Below are positions 1 to 10,031 of a DNA stretch of 53,406 nt, piece by piece. The notes under the pieces are model-generated. The model was not told where the DNA came from, did not search any database, and was given only the letters and a program-made list of their open reading frames with translations. Source of the stretch: Pedosphaera sp. (GTDB taxonomy: Bacteria > Verrucomicrobiota > Verrucomicrobiia > Limisphaerales > UBA1096). The stretch is from assembly GCA_022451065.1 (NCBI GenBank), contig JAKUOU010000025.1, forward strand, positions 1 to 53,406. Direction: 5' to 3'. A program made the position numbers and the translations under genes. How positions within the stretch are numbered: position 1 is the first letter of the stretch; every line of letters begins with the position of its first letter.

Positions 1-1452
1 CGTCTCAATCATCACCCCGATTTCAACGGCGTCGGCAAAGGCCATATCCTCAGCGCGAAGCTGCTCGCGGCATTCGTCTAGCAACTCGTTGGCGGCCTCG
101 AGTTCCCCCACACCTGAGACCATTGGGTACATGATTTTCAGGTCGCCAAAGGCACTCGCCCGCAGGATGGCGCGTAGCTGTGTTCTAAACAGGTCCTTTT
201 CCTCGAGGCACAGCCGGATGGCGCGCCAGCCGAGGAACGGATTCATCTCCGCCGCCACGTTTACGTGGGAGAGCAGCTTATCGCCGCCGAGATCGAGCGT
301 GCGGATGATCACCGGGTCAGGCGCGAGCGACTCGGTCACGTGGCGGTAGGCTGCAAACTGTTCCTCCTCGCTCGGCAGGTCGCTGCGGTTGATGAACAAA
401 AACTCGGTCCGGAACAGGCCGACGCCGGTCGCGCCGGATTGCAGGACGCTCTCGACATCGGCCGCACGCTCGATGTTGGACGAGAGGATGATCCGGTGGC
501 CGTCCCTCGTCTCGGCCGCGTCGTCGTGGATGACCTCGAGGCTCTCCTCGATCGATGTCTGCCGTTCGACCAGTTGGCCATACTCGAACAGCATCTGCTT
601 CGAGGGGTCTATGACGACAAATCCATTGAAGCCGTCGAGCAGCACCGACTGGCCTGTGTGCAACTCGCCGATCGCCTCGCCCAGCCCGAGTACCGCTGGG
701 ATGCGCAGCGACCGTGCGAGGATGGCGGTGTGTGACGTGCGGCTGCCGACTTCCGTGATGAATCCCAGCACCTTCGTCGGGTCTAACATTGCCGTGTCGG
801 AGGGCGTCAAATCGTGAGCCACCACAATGCACGGCTCGGTCAGGTCGGCGAGGCCGGCACATGGCGGCTGGCTCATCAGGTTGGCCAGCACACGCTGTGT
901 CACGTCGCGGATGTCGGCGGCCCGCTCGCTCAGGTAGGCGTCGTCCACCTTGCCCAGCGCCTCGGCGTACTTTTCCGAGGCCTCGTGAAATGCGAACTCA
1001 GCGGTAACCAAATTCTCCCGGATGAATTGCGACACCTCTTTGAGCAGCATCGGGTCCTCTAGCACCAGTAGGTGCGCTTCGAAAATCTGCGCTTCCTCAG
1101 CACCCATCGCCTCGCGCAGCCTCTCCTGCATGGCGAGGATTTGCCGGCGCGTCTCCGCCAGGGACGCTTGGAGCCGATTCTCCTCACCAGCCAATTCAGA
1201 CTCGAGGATGCCCGACTTTGCCGGGTCGATACGCGTGCGGTCTAACACCACGATCTGGCTGCGGCTCACCCCCTGTGACACGGGGATGCCTCGCAGCATT
1301 TTCTCGCCGGTTTTGCGCCGATCCAGCACGCGCGGGAGGTTAATCGAGGCTCCGAACTCGGGAAAGGCATTTACGGAGAACGGTTCACTGGCACCGCCGT
1401 TGGCATCCTCTCCGGCTTGATTGAGGTTGGTTTTCAGGGAAAACTGGGCCAT
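1..1452 (-). CDS. ptsI: Phosphoenolpyruvate-protein phosphotransferase (PTS Enzyme I), partial, runs off the left edge
   Basis: Reverse-strand translation from ATG at 1452 (MAQFSLKTNLNQAGED...) contains GVSRSQIVVLDR, AQIFEAHLLVLEDPML and the phosphohistidine-domain motif GSRTSHTAILARSLRIPAVLG; open to position 1. Confidence 0.9.
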   Translation of the reverse strand, partial: MAQFSLKTNLNQAGEDANGGASEPFSVNAFPEFGASINLPRVLDRRKTGEKMLRGIPVSQGVSRSQIVVLDRTRIDPAKSGILESELAGEENRLQASLAETRRQILAMQERLREAMGAEEAQIFEAHLLVLEDPMLLKEVSQFIRENLVTAEFAFHEASEKYAEALGKVDDAYLSERAADIRDVTQRVLANLMSQPPCAGLADLTEPCIVVAHDLTPSDTAMLDPTKVLGFITEVGSRTSHTAILARSLRIPAVLGLGEAIGELHTGQSVLLDGFNGFVVIDPSKQMLFEYGQLVERQTSIEESLEVIHDDAAETRDGHRIILSSNIERAADVESVLQSGATGVGLFRTEFLFINRSDLPSEEEQFAAYRHVTESLAPDPVIIRTLDLGGDKLLSHVNVAAEMNPFLGWRAIRLCLEEKDLFRTQLRAILRASAFGDLKIMYPMVSGVGELEAANELLDECREQLRAEDMAFADAVEIGVMIET

Positions 1453-1471
1453 CGGCCGATGCCGCCTCGCC

Positions 1472-2809
1472 ATGTCCGACACCTTCAACCCCTATGCCGA
1501 CAGTCTCAAGGCCGGCGCGCTCGGCTTGGCCAAGCGCTTGGTCAAGGCCGGGTTTGAGGCGTATTGGGTGGGCGGCTGCGTGCGGGACGCCCGACTTGGC
1601 CAAGCGCCGACCGACTACGACATCGCCACCGACGCCAAGCCGGACGAGATCGAGAGGTTGTTCCAAAGAACCATTCCGATTGGCAAACAGTTTGGCGTCA
1701 TGATGGTCCTTGAGGACGGTCACGAGTATCAGGTGGCTACCTTCCGTGCCGAGGGCGGTTACACCGATGGGCGGCGTCCGGGCAGCGTGCGCTTTACCGA
1801 CGCGCGAGAGGACGCCTTGCGGCGCGACTTTACCATCAACGGCCTGTTTTACGATCCACTCGCCGACGAACTGCACGACTGGGTCGGCGGCGAGGCCGAC
1901 CTCGAGTCCCGGCGCATACGCACCATCGGCGATCCGGCGGAGCGCTTTGGCGAGGACCGGCTGCGACTGCTCCGCACCGTGCGCTTGGCCGCGCAACTTG
2001 GGTTTGAGATCGAGCCGGGGACATTTGCCGCCGTACAGCAAAATGCAGCTGCTATAGGTGAAGTGAGTGCCGAGCGCATCCGTGACGAACTGCTGAAATT
2101 GTTCCGGCCACCGCACGCCGCATGTGGTCTCGACTTGTTGAACGAAAGCCGGTTGCTGCCAGAGGTGCTGCCTGAGCTGGCCGCTTTCGTCGGCTGCGAG
2201 CAGCCGACGAAATACCATCCCGAGGGTGATGTCTTCCGGCATATTCGGTTGATGCTTGGACATCTTCCCGCCGATGCCGGTACGACACTCATCTGGTCGG
2301 TGCTGATGCACGATATTGCAAAGCCGGCGACCTTTACCCGGGAAGCGGAGGGGCGCATCCGTTTTTTGGGTCATGAAAAAGTCGGAGCCGTCATGACACT
2401 GGAAATCATGAACCGCCTGTGCTTCCCAAAGGCCGAGAGCGCTACGGTGAGAACCTGTGTGCGACATCACATGCAGTTGAAGGCCGCGCAACAAATGCGG
2501 CCCGCCACGTTGCGAAAACTGTTCCTCCGACCGACCTTCCCGGTCGAGCTGGCGTTGCACCGGCTCGACAGTCTCGCCTCTACCGGCAAACTCGACAATT
2601 TTGAGTTTTTGGAGGCCAGGTTTGCCGAGTTCCAAGACCAGCCGGAGCTGCAAAAACCGCTGATCGACGGCGGCGACCTGATTGCGCTTGGCCAAGCGCC
2701 GGGATCGGAACTGGGCAAGCTGCTCAGCGACATCCGTAACCGCCAACTCGCTGGCGAACTCACCAGCCGCGAACAAGCCCTCGACTGGGCCCGCGATGTT
2801 CTGGGCTAG
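1472..2809 (+). CDS. cca: CCA-adding enzyme / poly(A) polymerase family tRNA nucleotidyltransferase with HD domain
   Basis: AYWVGGCVRDARLG, PTDYDIATDAKPDEI, RRDFTINGLFYDP and HD-type VLMHDIAKP; start chosen at MSDTFNPY. Confidence 0.9.
   Translation: MSDTFNPYADSLKAGALGLAKRLVKAGFEAYWVGGCVRDARLGQAPTDYDIATDAKPDEIERLFQRTIPIGKQFGVMMVLEDGHEYQVATFRAEGGYTDGRRPGSVRFTDAREDALRRDFTINGLFYDPLADELHDWVGGEADLESRRIRTIGDPAERFGEDRLRLLRTVRLAAQLGFEIEPGTFAAVQQNAAAIGEVSAERIRDELLKLFRPPHAACGLDLLNESRLLPEVLPELAAFVGCEQPTKYHPEGDVFRHIRLMLGHLPADAGTTLIWSVLMHDIAKPATFTREAEGRIRFLGHEKVGAVMTLEIMNRLCFPKAESATVRTCVRHHMQLKAAQQMRPATLRKLFLRPTFPVELALHRLDSLASTGKLDNFEFLEARFAEFQDQPELQKPLIDGGDLIALGQAPGSELGKLLSDIRNRQLAGELTSREQALDWARDVLG
1524..1546. 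repeat. Iterated palindrome plus adjacent degenerate copy (GCTTGGCCAAGC GCTTGGTCAAG)
   Basis: Direct reading; encodes LAKR-LVK in the tRNA nucleotidyltransferase gene. Confidence 0.85.
2684..2699. repeat. 16-bp perfect palindrome GCGCTTGGCCAAGCGC
   Basis: Direct reading; encodes part of IALGQAPG. Confidence 0.9.
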
Positions 2810-3198
2810 GCCGGCAGTGGTTTTTTCCAGATAGGAACCTTCTGCTTCATCTCTTCGATAAGGAATTGGCAGGCGGCGAACGCCTCCGCGCGGTGCGGTG
2901 CGATTACCTCCACCCACAACGATGGCTCGTTCACTGGCACCAAGCCGAGTCGATGAACCAGGCGCACCGAATCCACCGGCCATCGCTGTTCAATGGCTTC
3001 GAAAATCAGCCCGAACTGGTGGCGGGCCATTTCCTCGTGGGCCTCATAATCAATTGCGGTGATCGATGCATGTCCTTCTCTCCCGCGCACGACGCCCGAG
3101 AAGCAAACCACCGCTCCCATGCCATCTCCCATTTCGCGCCGCTTGACCAAAGCGGCCTCGTCAATTGGATCAATTGAAATGGTCAGTTGCGTCTTCAT
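2806..3198 (-). CDS. moaE: Molybdopterin synthase catalytic subunit MoaE
   Basis: GAVVCFSGVVRG, AIDYEAHEEMA, VHRLGLVPVNEPSLWVEVIAPHRAEAF, KQKVPIWKK. Confidence 0.92.
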   Translation of the reverse strand: MKTQLTISIDPIDEAALVKRREMGDGMGAVVCFSGVVRGREGHASITAIDYEAHEEMARHQFGLIFEAIEQRWPVDSVRLVHRLGLVPVNEPSLWVEVIAPHRAEAFAACQFLIEEMKQKVPIWKKPLPA

Positions 3199-3201
3199 CA
3201 G

Positions 3202-3462
3202 TCAACCACCCTGGACCGGCGGAAAAAAGGATACCTCATCGCCGTCACTAAGCATAAAATCATCATCCTGATAATTCACTCCGACAGCTTTGAGCGTGCT
3301 GTTTTTTGCCTCTGCAAGTTTCGGAAACTGTTCGCATACCCGTTCGTGCAGCTTGGCCAGTGTGGTTCCGTTTTCGGTTTCGATCTCCGTTTTTTTGCAG
3401 CCGGTATAGTCGGCGAAGTAAGACCAGAATTGAACGGTAATAATCATTTGCTCACTACTCAC
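3202..3462 (-). CDS. moaD: Molybdopterin converting factor small subunit MoaD
   Basis: Small ubiquitin-like protein ending in FFPPVQGG (C-terminal GG), adjacent to moaE. Confidence 0.88.
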   Translation of the reverse strand: MSSEQMIITVQFWSYFADYTGCKKTEIETENGTTLAKLHERVCEQFPKLAEAKNSTLKAVGVNYQDDDFMLSDGDEVSFFPPVQGG

Positions 3463-4010
3463 AGCTCGCCGCTCACCGCCATTTTTTTCAGTACGCCAAT
3501 ATGCGGGAGGTTGCGGTATTTTTCCGCGTAATCAAGGCCGTATCCGACAACAAACTTGTCCGGTATTTCGAAGCCAACGTAATCAGCAGGAATGTCATAT
3601 TTCCGACGCGCCTTTTTGGAGAGCAAGACACAGGTGCGGATCCGGCGCGGGGCCATTCCGGTGAGTTTGTCGATGACGGCGCGGAGGGTTTTGCCGGTGT
3701 CGAGGATGTCGTCCACGAGCAGTACGTCTCGCCCGGCGACGTCGAGTTTCAATTCCTTGGTGAACACCAGTTCACGCGACTCGGTACCGTCGCGATAGCT
3801 GGATACGCCGATGAAGTCGAGCTGCAGCGGCAGGTCGATTTCACGCACGAGGTCGGCCAGAAACATTAGTGTCCCGGTGAGCAACCCGACAACCACGAGG
3901 TCGCACCCGTTGAAGTCCGATTGCACTTGCGCCGCCAACTCTCCGACGCGCTGCCGAATTTCCTCCTCGGAAACCAGCACCTTGGCGATGTCTGTGCTGG
4001 GATCGCTCAT
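3459..4010 (-). CDS. hpt: Hypoxanthine phosphoribosyltransferase
   Basis: LDFIGVSSYRDGTESRE and the PRPP motif DVLLVDDILDTGKTL; YVGFEIPDKFVVGYGLDYAEKYRNLPHIGVL. Confidence 0.93.
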   Translation of the reverse strand: MSDPSTDIAKVLVSEEEIRQRVGELAAQVQSDFNGCDLVVVGLLTGTLMFLADLVREIDLPLQLDFIGVSSYRDGTESRELVFTKELKLDVAGRDVLLVDDILDTGKTLRAVIDKLTGMAPRRIRTCVLLSKKARRKYDIPADYVGFEIPDKFVVGYGLDYAEKYRNLPHIGVLKKMAVSGEL

Positions 4011-4026
4011 GGGGCGGGTGACGACC

Positions 4027-4443
4027 TTAAATGTGTCTCGAGTCGGCCTCGTTCTTCTCAGTGTAACCGCTGTCTTGTCGTTGGAAGTTGACCTCGTTTT
4101 TCTTCACGTATGCCGCGAAGACATCATCGGCGCTCATGCCGAGTACCTGGGCTAGGCTGATGAGGAAATGGAACAAATCGACAACCTCGACACGAGCGTT
4201 TTGCTCGTCAAGATTCTGGTATTTGGCCCACCACTTCCACGGCACGCTGTCGGTCAATTCGGCGATTTCCTGGCTCATGGCACGGCAGTAGTTAAGCACC
4301 CACTCGGTTTTCTGCTGGTCGCTCATCCCCTCGGTCTGCACGCCGATTCGCTCATTGAGTGACTTTTGCATTCGAAAGAGTTCACGTAATCGATCCGGCT
4401 GGTCCACGTGCCGACTTTCCGTGTTCAACACCAGACAAATCAA
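4027..4443 (-). CDS. Dimeric all-alpha dUTPase / MazG-like NTP pyrophosphohydrolase
   Basis: EIAELTDSVPWKWWAK...ARVEVVDLFHFLISLAQVLGMSADDVF resembles the dimeric dUTPase motifs (E-x-x-E/D ... E-x-x-D). Confidence 0.75.
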   Translation of the reverse strand: MICLVLNTESRHVDQPDRLRELFRMQKSLNERIGVQTEGMSDQQKTEWVLNYCRAMSQEIAELTDSVPWKWWAKYQNLDEQNARVEVVDLFHFLISLAQVLGMSADDVFAAYVKKNEVNFQRQDSGYTEKNEADSRHI

Positions 4444-4661
4444 GGTTTTTTGGAGAAATCTCGATGAGACGGCGCTTTACTTGACCAAGCGAGGTAGTCT
4501 ACCAAACTAATTGGAAGTCGCTGGTTGCCTTGGCGAAAACTGCATCGAGACATGCACCCGGCGATTTGTCTTGAAGGAACGGCGCTTCAAACGGACGATG
4601 CCGGTTATCCGGTGATCCGTTTTTTTCACGGCAACAGTAACTTAGCTCGTCCTTCGTCTGT

Positions 4662-7238
4662 ATGATCATGGTTGTCGATTCAATGTATCGCACATTTCGA
4701 TTTTTAGCGCTTACAACGCTGTTTTGCCTTGCGCTTGGCCAAGCGCAGGCAGGTACATTGAAAGAGGCGCGCCAACTGTATGCCACCGGTGAGTACGCCA
4801 AGGCCATTAAGGCTAGTGAGGAGGCTATCGCTGCCGACGAGAACGACAGCGGCTGGCGGTTATTGCTGCTACGGGCGCGGTTGGTCACCGGCCAGTACCC
4901 TGAAGCCAAGCAGTTTGCCACCCAATTACTGGAGGATTACCGTTACCGATACAATGCCGAGGCGCTTTGGCTGTTTCATCTCGCCTACGAGGCCACCGGC
5001 GATACCCAGCAGTCAGGCCAAATGCTGCAGATCATTATGCAGTTCCTCAATGGACAACGGGCCATCAGCGACGAGAACACGCTTGTCTTCATCGGGCGCG
5101 CGCTGCTCAAGGCCGCCGTTTCCGATCCCAAGCAAGTCAAGGAGAACCTGTTCGACCGTGTGCTCAAGTCGAGTCCCAACAATCGGGAAGCGTTGTTGGC
5201 CACAGGCGAACTGGCCTTGGCCAAGCGCGACTTCAAGTTGGCCGGCAGGACGTTTACGAGGGCGATCGGGCATTATCCCGAGGATGCGGACTTGTTGTAT
5301 GGCCTGGCTAAGGCCTACGCCGAGAGCGACCCGTCGCAAATGGAGGAACCGCTGCATACGGCGATGTTCACCAATCCCGACCATATCCCGTCGCTGCTGT
5401 TGCAGGCGCACAATCAGGTCGATGCCGAGCAGTATGAAACGGCCAAAGGCATCCTGAAGGCCATCTTCAAAATCAACCCACACCACGCTGGGAGTTGGGC
5501 GCTGCAGGCCGCCATCCATACCGTTCGCAATGAGCCAGACAAAGCCAGGTCGGCTCGCGAGAGCGGCTTGAAATATTGGAAGACCAACCCGCTGGTGGAT
5601 CATGAGATCGGAAAAAAGCTTTCGTCGAAATACCTCTTCACCGAAGGCGCAGCGCATCAGCGGCAGGCGCTGGCTTTCAGCAAGGATTATATACCTGCCA
5701 AGACGCAACTCGCGCAGGATTTACTGCGGCTTGGCCAGGACGAGGAAGGGTGGAAGCTGGCCGGCGAGGCGCACGATGCCGATGGCTACGATGTGACCAC
5801 GTTCAACCTTCTCACTCTTCACGAATCGCTGAAAAAGTACGTGACGATCGACCGTAACGGCTTTCTGCTACGGATGACCAGTGACGAGGCGGCGCTGTAC
5901 GGCGACGAGGCGATCGATCTGCTCACCGAGGCCCGTGGGTTGTTCTCAAAAAAATACGATACTCAGATTGAGGGCTCGGTGATTGTCGAGATTTTCCCCG
6001 AGAAAAAGGATTTTGCCGTGCGGACATTCGGTATCCCGGGTGGCGACGGCTACATGGGTGTCTGCTTCGGCAGACTCATCACTGCCAATAGCCCCAAGTC
6101 GCTCGTTGGCTTCCAGCAGAACTGGCAGTCGTTACTCTGGCACGAGTACTGCCACGTCATCACTCTGCAAAAGACGCGTAACAAAATGCCGCGCTGGTTC
6201 AGCGAGGGCATCTCCGTTTACGAGGAGCGGCTGAGACATAGCTCGTGGGGCGAGCAAATGACGCCGGAGTACCGCAACTTCATTCTCGACGGCGAGATGA
6301 CACCGATCGAGCGGCTAAGTATGGCCTTTCTTGTGCCCAAGAGCCCTGAGCATATTCAGTTCGCCTATTACCAGTCATCGCTCGTGGTTGAGTATCTCGT
6401 GAAAAATTTTGGTGAGACCTGCATCAGCAACATTCTGCGCGACCTTGGTCAGGGCGTGTTCATCAACATCGCCATCGAGCAGCACGCCGCCCCCTTGGCC
6501 AAGCTTCAGGAAGGGTTCACCGCGTTTGCCACCGGCTTAGCCGAGGCATTCGCCCCTGAGGCGGACTTGGTCAAGCCGAATCCGCTCGAGGTCAATCCGC
6601 TCGACAAAAATGCTATCGTCGATTGGCTCGAGGCCAACCCAAACAACATCTGGGCGCTCAACACCACCTGCGCGAACCTTGTCGAGGAGGAGGAATACCT
6701 CGAGGCAATCCCGCTGCTCGAGAGATCGATCAAGCTCCACCCGAGACAGCGCGGCGTTGGCTCGCCCTACGGCATGCTCGCCCGGGCGCACCGCGAGCTT
6801 GGCCAGGCGGAGGACGAGCTCGCTGTCCTCGAGCAATGGGCCGCCATTGAGGACGCAGCGACAAAACTTTACGGGCGGTTGATGGAGATCCACTCAGAGC
6901 GAGAAAACTGGTCGGCCGTCGATCGTCTAGCCAAGCGTTTCTTTTCGGCCAATCCACTCTCGCCAATCGCCCATCGTTTCATGGCGCTCACTGCACAGCA
7001 AACCGGTAGGCAAGCCGACACCATTCGGCCGCTTAGGCGTCTGCTATTGCTCGATCCAGCCGACCCGGTGGATCTGCATTTCCGTCTGGCCACGGCACTG
7101 GCTGATACGGCGAAGGAGGAGGCCAGGCGCCACGTGCTGCAGGCGCTCGAGGACGCGCCACGGTTTCGCGCCGCGCAGAAACTACTCATTCGCCTTGCCA
7201 AGCCGGATCCGACTGCCGTTGAAGCCAAGGCACAATGA
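4662..7238 (+). CDS. Secreted TPR protein with gluzincin-type (peptidase MA-like) metalloprotease domain
   Basis: N-terminal signal peptide ...FCLALGQAQA; TPR-like repeats on both sides; zinc motif LLWHEYCHVITLQKTRNKMPRWFSEGISVYEE. The actual start may be the Met at MYRTFRF. Confidence 0.8.
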   Translation: MIMVVDSMYRTFRFLALTTLFCLALGQAQAGTLKEARQLYATGEYAKAIKASEEAIAADENDSGWRLLLLRARLVTGQYPEAKQFATQLLEDYRYRYNAEALWLFHLAYEATGDTQQSGQMLQIIMQFLNGQRAISDENTLVFIGRALLKAAVSDPKQVKENLFDRVLKSSPNNREALLATGELALAKRDFKLAGRTFTRAIGHYPEDADLLYGLAKAYAESDPSQMEEPLHTAMFTNPDHIPSLLLQAHNQVDAEQYETAKGILKAIFKINPHHAGSWALQAAIHTVRNEPDKARSARESGLKYWKTNPLVDHEIGKKLSSKYLFTEGAAHQRQALAFSKDYIPAKTQLAQDLLRLGQDEEGWKLAGEAHDADGYDVTTFNLLTLHESLKKYVTIDRNGFLLRMTSDEAALYGDEAIDLLTEARGLFSKKYDTQIEGSVIVEIFPEKKDFAVRTFGIPGGDGYMGVCFGRLITANSPKSLVGFQQNWQSLLWHEYCHVITLQKTRNKMPRWFSEGISVYEERLRHSSWGEQMTPEYRNFILDGEMTPIERLSMAFLVPKSPEHIQFAYYQSSLVVEYLVKNFGETCISNILRDLGQGVFINIAIEQHAAPLAKLQEGFTAFATGLAEAFAPEADLVKPNPLEVNPLDKNAIVDWLEANPNNIWALNTTCANLVEEEEYLEAIPLLERSIKLHPRQRGVGSPYGMLARAHRELGQAEDELAVLEQWAAIEDAATKLYGRLMEIHSERENWSAVDRLAKRFFSANPLSPIAHRFMALTAQQTGRQADTIRPLRRLLLLDPADPVDLHFRLATALADTAKEEARRHVLQALEDAPRFRAAQKLLIRLAKPDPTAVEAKAQ
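4731..4746. repeat. 16-bp perfect palindrome GCGCTTGGCCAAGCGC
   Basis: Direct reading; identical to 2684-2699; encodes LALGQAQ of a signal peptide. Confidence 0.9.
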
Positions 7239-8080
7239 ATTCTTTTTGGAAACCCTCACGCAGGCTTGGCCTAGGCCTGGTGATTGCCGCACTAACACTG
7301 GCCACGCTCGTGGCGTGGAGCCAGCACGATTGGCGTCGAGGTGAACGCGATAAACGCGGCGGTGTGGAAAACTGGAGCCGCGATGATGAACTGCCCAACG
7401 ACACATTCACCTTCGCCCGCATCCAGTACGACTCGTGGGGAGGCAGTTGGCGTGGCCGAGGCAAGTGGTCAATCGATTATCCTGAGAGCGATCTGAACAT
7501 GTCATTTCGACTGCAGCAGCTCACCGCGCTCCAGGTCGATCCGGAAGGTACGGTGCTTAACCTGACCGAGGACAAGCTATTTCACTACCCGTTTATTTAC
7601 ATCATCGAGCCGGGCGAACTGACCTTCAGCGGCGACGAGGTCAAGGCGTTGCGAAAATACCTACTGACAGGCGGCTTTCTAATGGTGGATGATTTCTGGG
7701 GTGAGGAGGAGTGGCAAAATTTTGAGCGCGAGTTTCGGCGTGTGTTCCCGACGCGTGAAATTGTCGAGTTACCGCTTGAGCACGAGGTGTTCCAGAGCGT
7801 TTTTCCGCTCAAAGAAAAACCGCAGGTGCCCAATCCTCGTACGGCGATTCAGGGTGCGTCCTACGGAATCACTTGGGAGCGCAGGGACGCTGAGACGCCG
7901 CACTATCGCGGGGTTTACGACGACGACGGCCGGCTGATGGTCATCATCTGCCACAACACCGACCTCGGCGACGGCTGGGAGGAGGAGAGTCGTGCTGGCG
8001 AATGGTATTTCAAGGAATTCTCCGAGCCCAAGGCATACCCGATGGGCATCAACATCATCTTTTATTCAATGACCCACTAA
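7235..8080 (+). CDS. DUF4159 domain protein
   Basis: FTFARIQYDSWGG, LTALQVDPEGTVLNLTEDKLFHYPFIYIIEPGELTFSGDEVKALRKYLLTGGFLMVDDFWG; ATGA overlap with the preceding gene. Confidence 0.8.
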   Translation: MNSFWKPSRRLGLGLVIAALTLATLVAWSQHDWRRGERDKRGGVENWSRDDELPNDTFTFARIQYDSWGGSWRGRGKWSIDYPESDLNMSFRLQQLTALQVDPEGTVLNLTEDKLFHYPFIYIIEPGELTFSGDEVKALRKYLLTGGFLMVDDFWGEEEWQNFEREFRRVFPTREIVELPLEHEVFQSVFPLKEKPQVPNPRTAIQGASYGITWERRDAETPHYRGVYDDDGRLMVIICHNTDLGDGWEEESRAGEWYFKEFSEPKAYPMGINIIFYSMTH

Positions 8081-8082
8081 AC

Positions 8083-9087
8083 ATGGAATCCACTGAAACC
8101 ATACACGAGGAGGATCGGCAGGCGGTCGAGCAGATCGCCGCCAGCCGAGAAAAAATAGAACAGGAACTTGGCCGGGTCATCATCGGGCAGAAGGCGGCGG
8201 TCGAGGAGATTCTCGTTACGCTCTTCGCCGGTGGCAACTGCCTCATCACCGGCGTGCCCGGTTTGGCCAAGACGCTGATGGTGCGCGCTATCGCCGGGAT
8301 CTTTGACCTCGGTTTTCACCGCATCCAGTTCACGCCCGACCTCATGCCTGCGGACATCACCGGTACCGAGATTCTCACCGACGGCGATCAAGGGAGGGAG
8401 CTGCGTTTCGTGAAAGGCCCGGTGTTCACAAACGTCCTGTTGGCCGACGAGATCAACCGCACACCGCCCAAGACGCAGGCCGCCCTGCTCGAGGCGATGC
8501 AGGAAAAACAGGTGACCGTCGGCGGTATGAGCCGCGAGTTGCCTAAGCCGTTCTTCGTGCTCGCCACGCAGAACCCAATTGAGATGGAGGGCACCTACCC
8601 GTTGCCGGAGGCGCAGCTCGACCGCTTCATGCTCAACGTGTTCATCGACTATCTGCCGGAGGAGGACGAGGTACGCGTCGTCAGCGAGACCACCCAGCGC
8701 GACGACGTTCAGTCGAATCCCGTGTTCAGCGCCGAGGAGGTGCTGCGTATCCAGGGTGTCGTGCGCAAGGTGCCGGTGGCCGACTCGGTTGTGCGTTACG
8801 CAGTGCGCCTGGCTGCGAGTTCGCGTCCCGGCCAGATCGGCGCGCCGGACTTTGTCAACGAGTGGGTTAACTGGGGCGCCGGCCTTCGCGCCGGCCAGGC
8901 GCTCATCCTCGGGGCCAAGGCGCGCACCCTGTTGCAGGGTCGCTCCCACGTCACACCAGATGACATCAAGGCGCTCGCCGTGCCGGTGCTACGCCACCGT
9001 ATTTTGCCCAACTTCAAGGCCGAGGCTGAAGGCGTCGATGCCGATAAAGTCGTCGAGAAACTCCTCGAGACCGTCCCCGTACCGTGA
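8083..9087 (+). CDS. MoxR-family AAA+ ATPase
   Basis: VIIGQKAAVEEILVTLFAGGNCLITGVPGLAKTLMVRAIA (Walker A), NVLLADEINRTPPKTQAALLEAMQEKQVTVGG (Walker B), FVLATQNPIEMEGTYPLPEAQLDRFM. Confidence 0.95.
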   Translation: MESTETIHEEDRQAVEQIAASREKIEQELGRVIIGQKAAVEEILVTLFAGGNCLITGVPGLAKTLMVRAIAGIFDLGFHRIQFTPDLMPADITGTEILTDGDQGRELRFVKGPVFTNVLLADEINRTPPKTQAALLEAMQEKQVTVGGMSRELPKPFFVLATQNPIEMEGTYPLPEAQLDRFMLNVFIDYLPEEDEVRVVSETTQRDDVQSNPVFSAEEVLRIQGVVRKVPVADSVVRYAVRLAASSRPGQIGAPDFVNEWVNWGAGLRAGQALILGAKARTLLQGRSHVTPDDIKALAVPVLRHRILPNFKAEAEGVDADKVVEKLLETVPVP

Positions 9088-10031
9088 GTCGTCCCGCCAC
9101 AACGCACCGTTTTTTGGATCCGAAAGCCCTGATGGAAATCAGCAGCCTTTCGCTCCGGGCGCGTGCCGTGGTTGAGGGGTTCATGAGCGGGTTGCACCGC
9201 AGTCCGCGCACCGGTTTTTCCACCGAGTTCACCGAGTATCGCCAATACTCACCCGGCGACGACGTCCGGTTCCTCGACTGGAAGGTGATGGCGCGAACCG
9301 ACCGCGAGTTCATTAAGAAGTTTGAGGATGAGACCAACCTGCGGTGCACGTTCATGGTCGATTTTTCCAAGTCGATGGAGTTTGGCGGCGGCGATGCCGG
9401 CGTCAAGAAAAGCGACTACGGCCGCACGTTCGCCGCGTCGCTGGCGTGGTTCCTTACGCAGCAGCGCGATGCCGTTGGTCTGGCGACGTTCGACCGTGAC
9501 CTGCGCGAGTTCATCCCGCCGCGCTACCGGCAGGACCAGTTGAAAACGATCCTCGGCCGGCTCGAGACACAGCCGGCCGGCAACGCCACTGACCTTTGCC
9601 AGGCGCTGGAGAAACTCGCCTCGCTTGTCGGCAAGCGCGGCATGATCGTACTCGTGTCCGATTTCCTCTCGCCGCTTGACGAGATGGAGCGTTGCCTGAG
9701 CTTGTTCACCGCCGCCGGGCACGATGTCCGTGCCGTACAGGTGCTGCATCCACGCGAGGTCGATTTCAGTTTCGAGGATGCCGCGATTTTCGAGGACATG
9801 GAGAGCGGCCAAAATCTCATCCTCGACCCGGGAATGGCTCGGGAGGCGTATCAGCAAAAATACAACGCGCATAACGCTGCGCTCGACGCGATTTTCAGCG
9901 CGCAGGGTATCCCTGGGTTCCGCGTGACGACCACCGAGCCGCTCGAGCGGGTACTGCAACGTTTCCTCGAGGAACGTCCCGCGCGCGCCGTTGTCCGGCA
10001 ACGCCGCTCTCCCGGGAGGAGTGCCGCATGA
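9084..10031 (+). CDS. DUF58 domain protein
   Basis: GLHRSPRTGFSTEFTEYRQYSPGDDVRFLDWKVMARTDREFIKKFEDETNLRCTFMVDFSKSM; follows moxR with a GTG start overlapping the stop codon. Confidence 0.9.
   Translation: MSRPATTHRFLDPKALMEISSLSLRARAVVEGFMSGLHRSPRTGFSTEFTEYRQYSPGDDVRFLDWKVMARTDREFIKKFEDETNLRCTFMVDFSKSMEFGGGDAGVKKSDYGRTFAASLAWFLTQQRDAVGLATFDRDLREFIPPRYRQDQLKTILGRLETQPAGNATDLCQALEKLASLVGKRGMIVLVSDFLSPLDEMERCLSLFTAAGHDVRAVQVLHPREVDFSFEDAAIFEDMESGQNLILDPGMAREAYQQKYNAHNAALDAIFSAQGIPGFRVTTTEPLERVLQRFLEERPARAVVRQRRSPGRSAA

Noticed and set aside
1385-2983. 532-aa minus-strand ORF opposite the tRNA nucleotidyltransferase gene
   Set aside because: Antisense shadow ORF of a strongly recognisable + strand gene in GC-rich DNA; no family motifs recognised.
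8077-8949. 290-aa minus-strand ORF opposite moxR
   Set aside because: Antisense of an unmistakable AAA+ gene; low-complexity His/Arg/Val composition typical of shadow frames.
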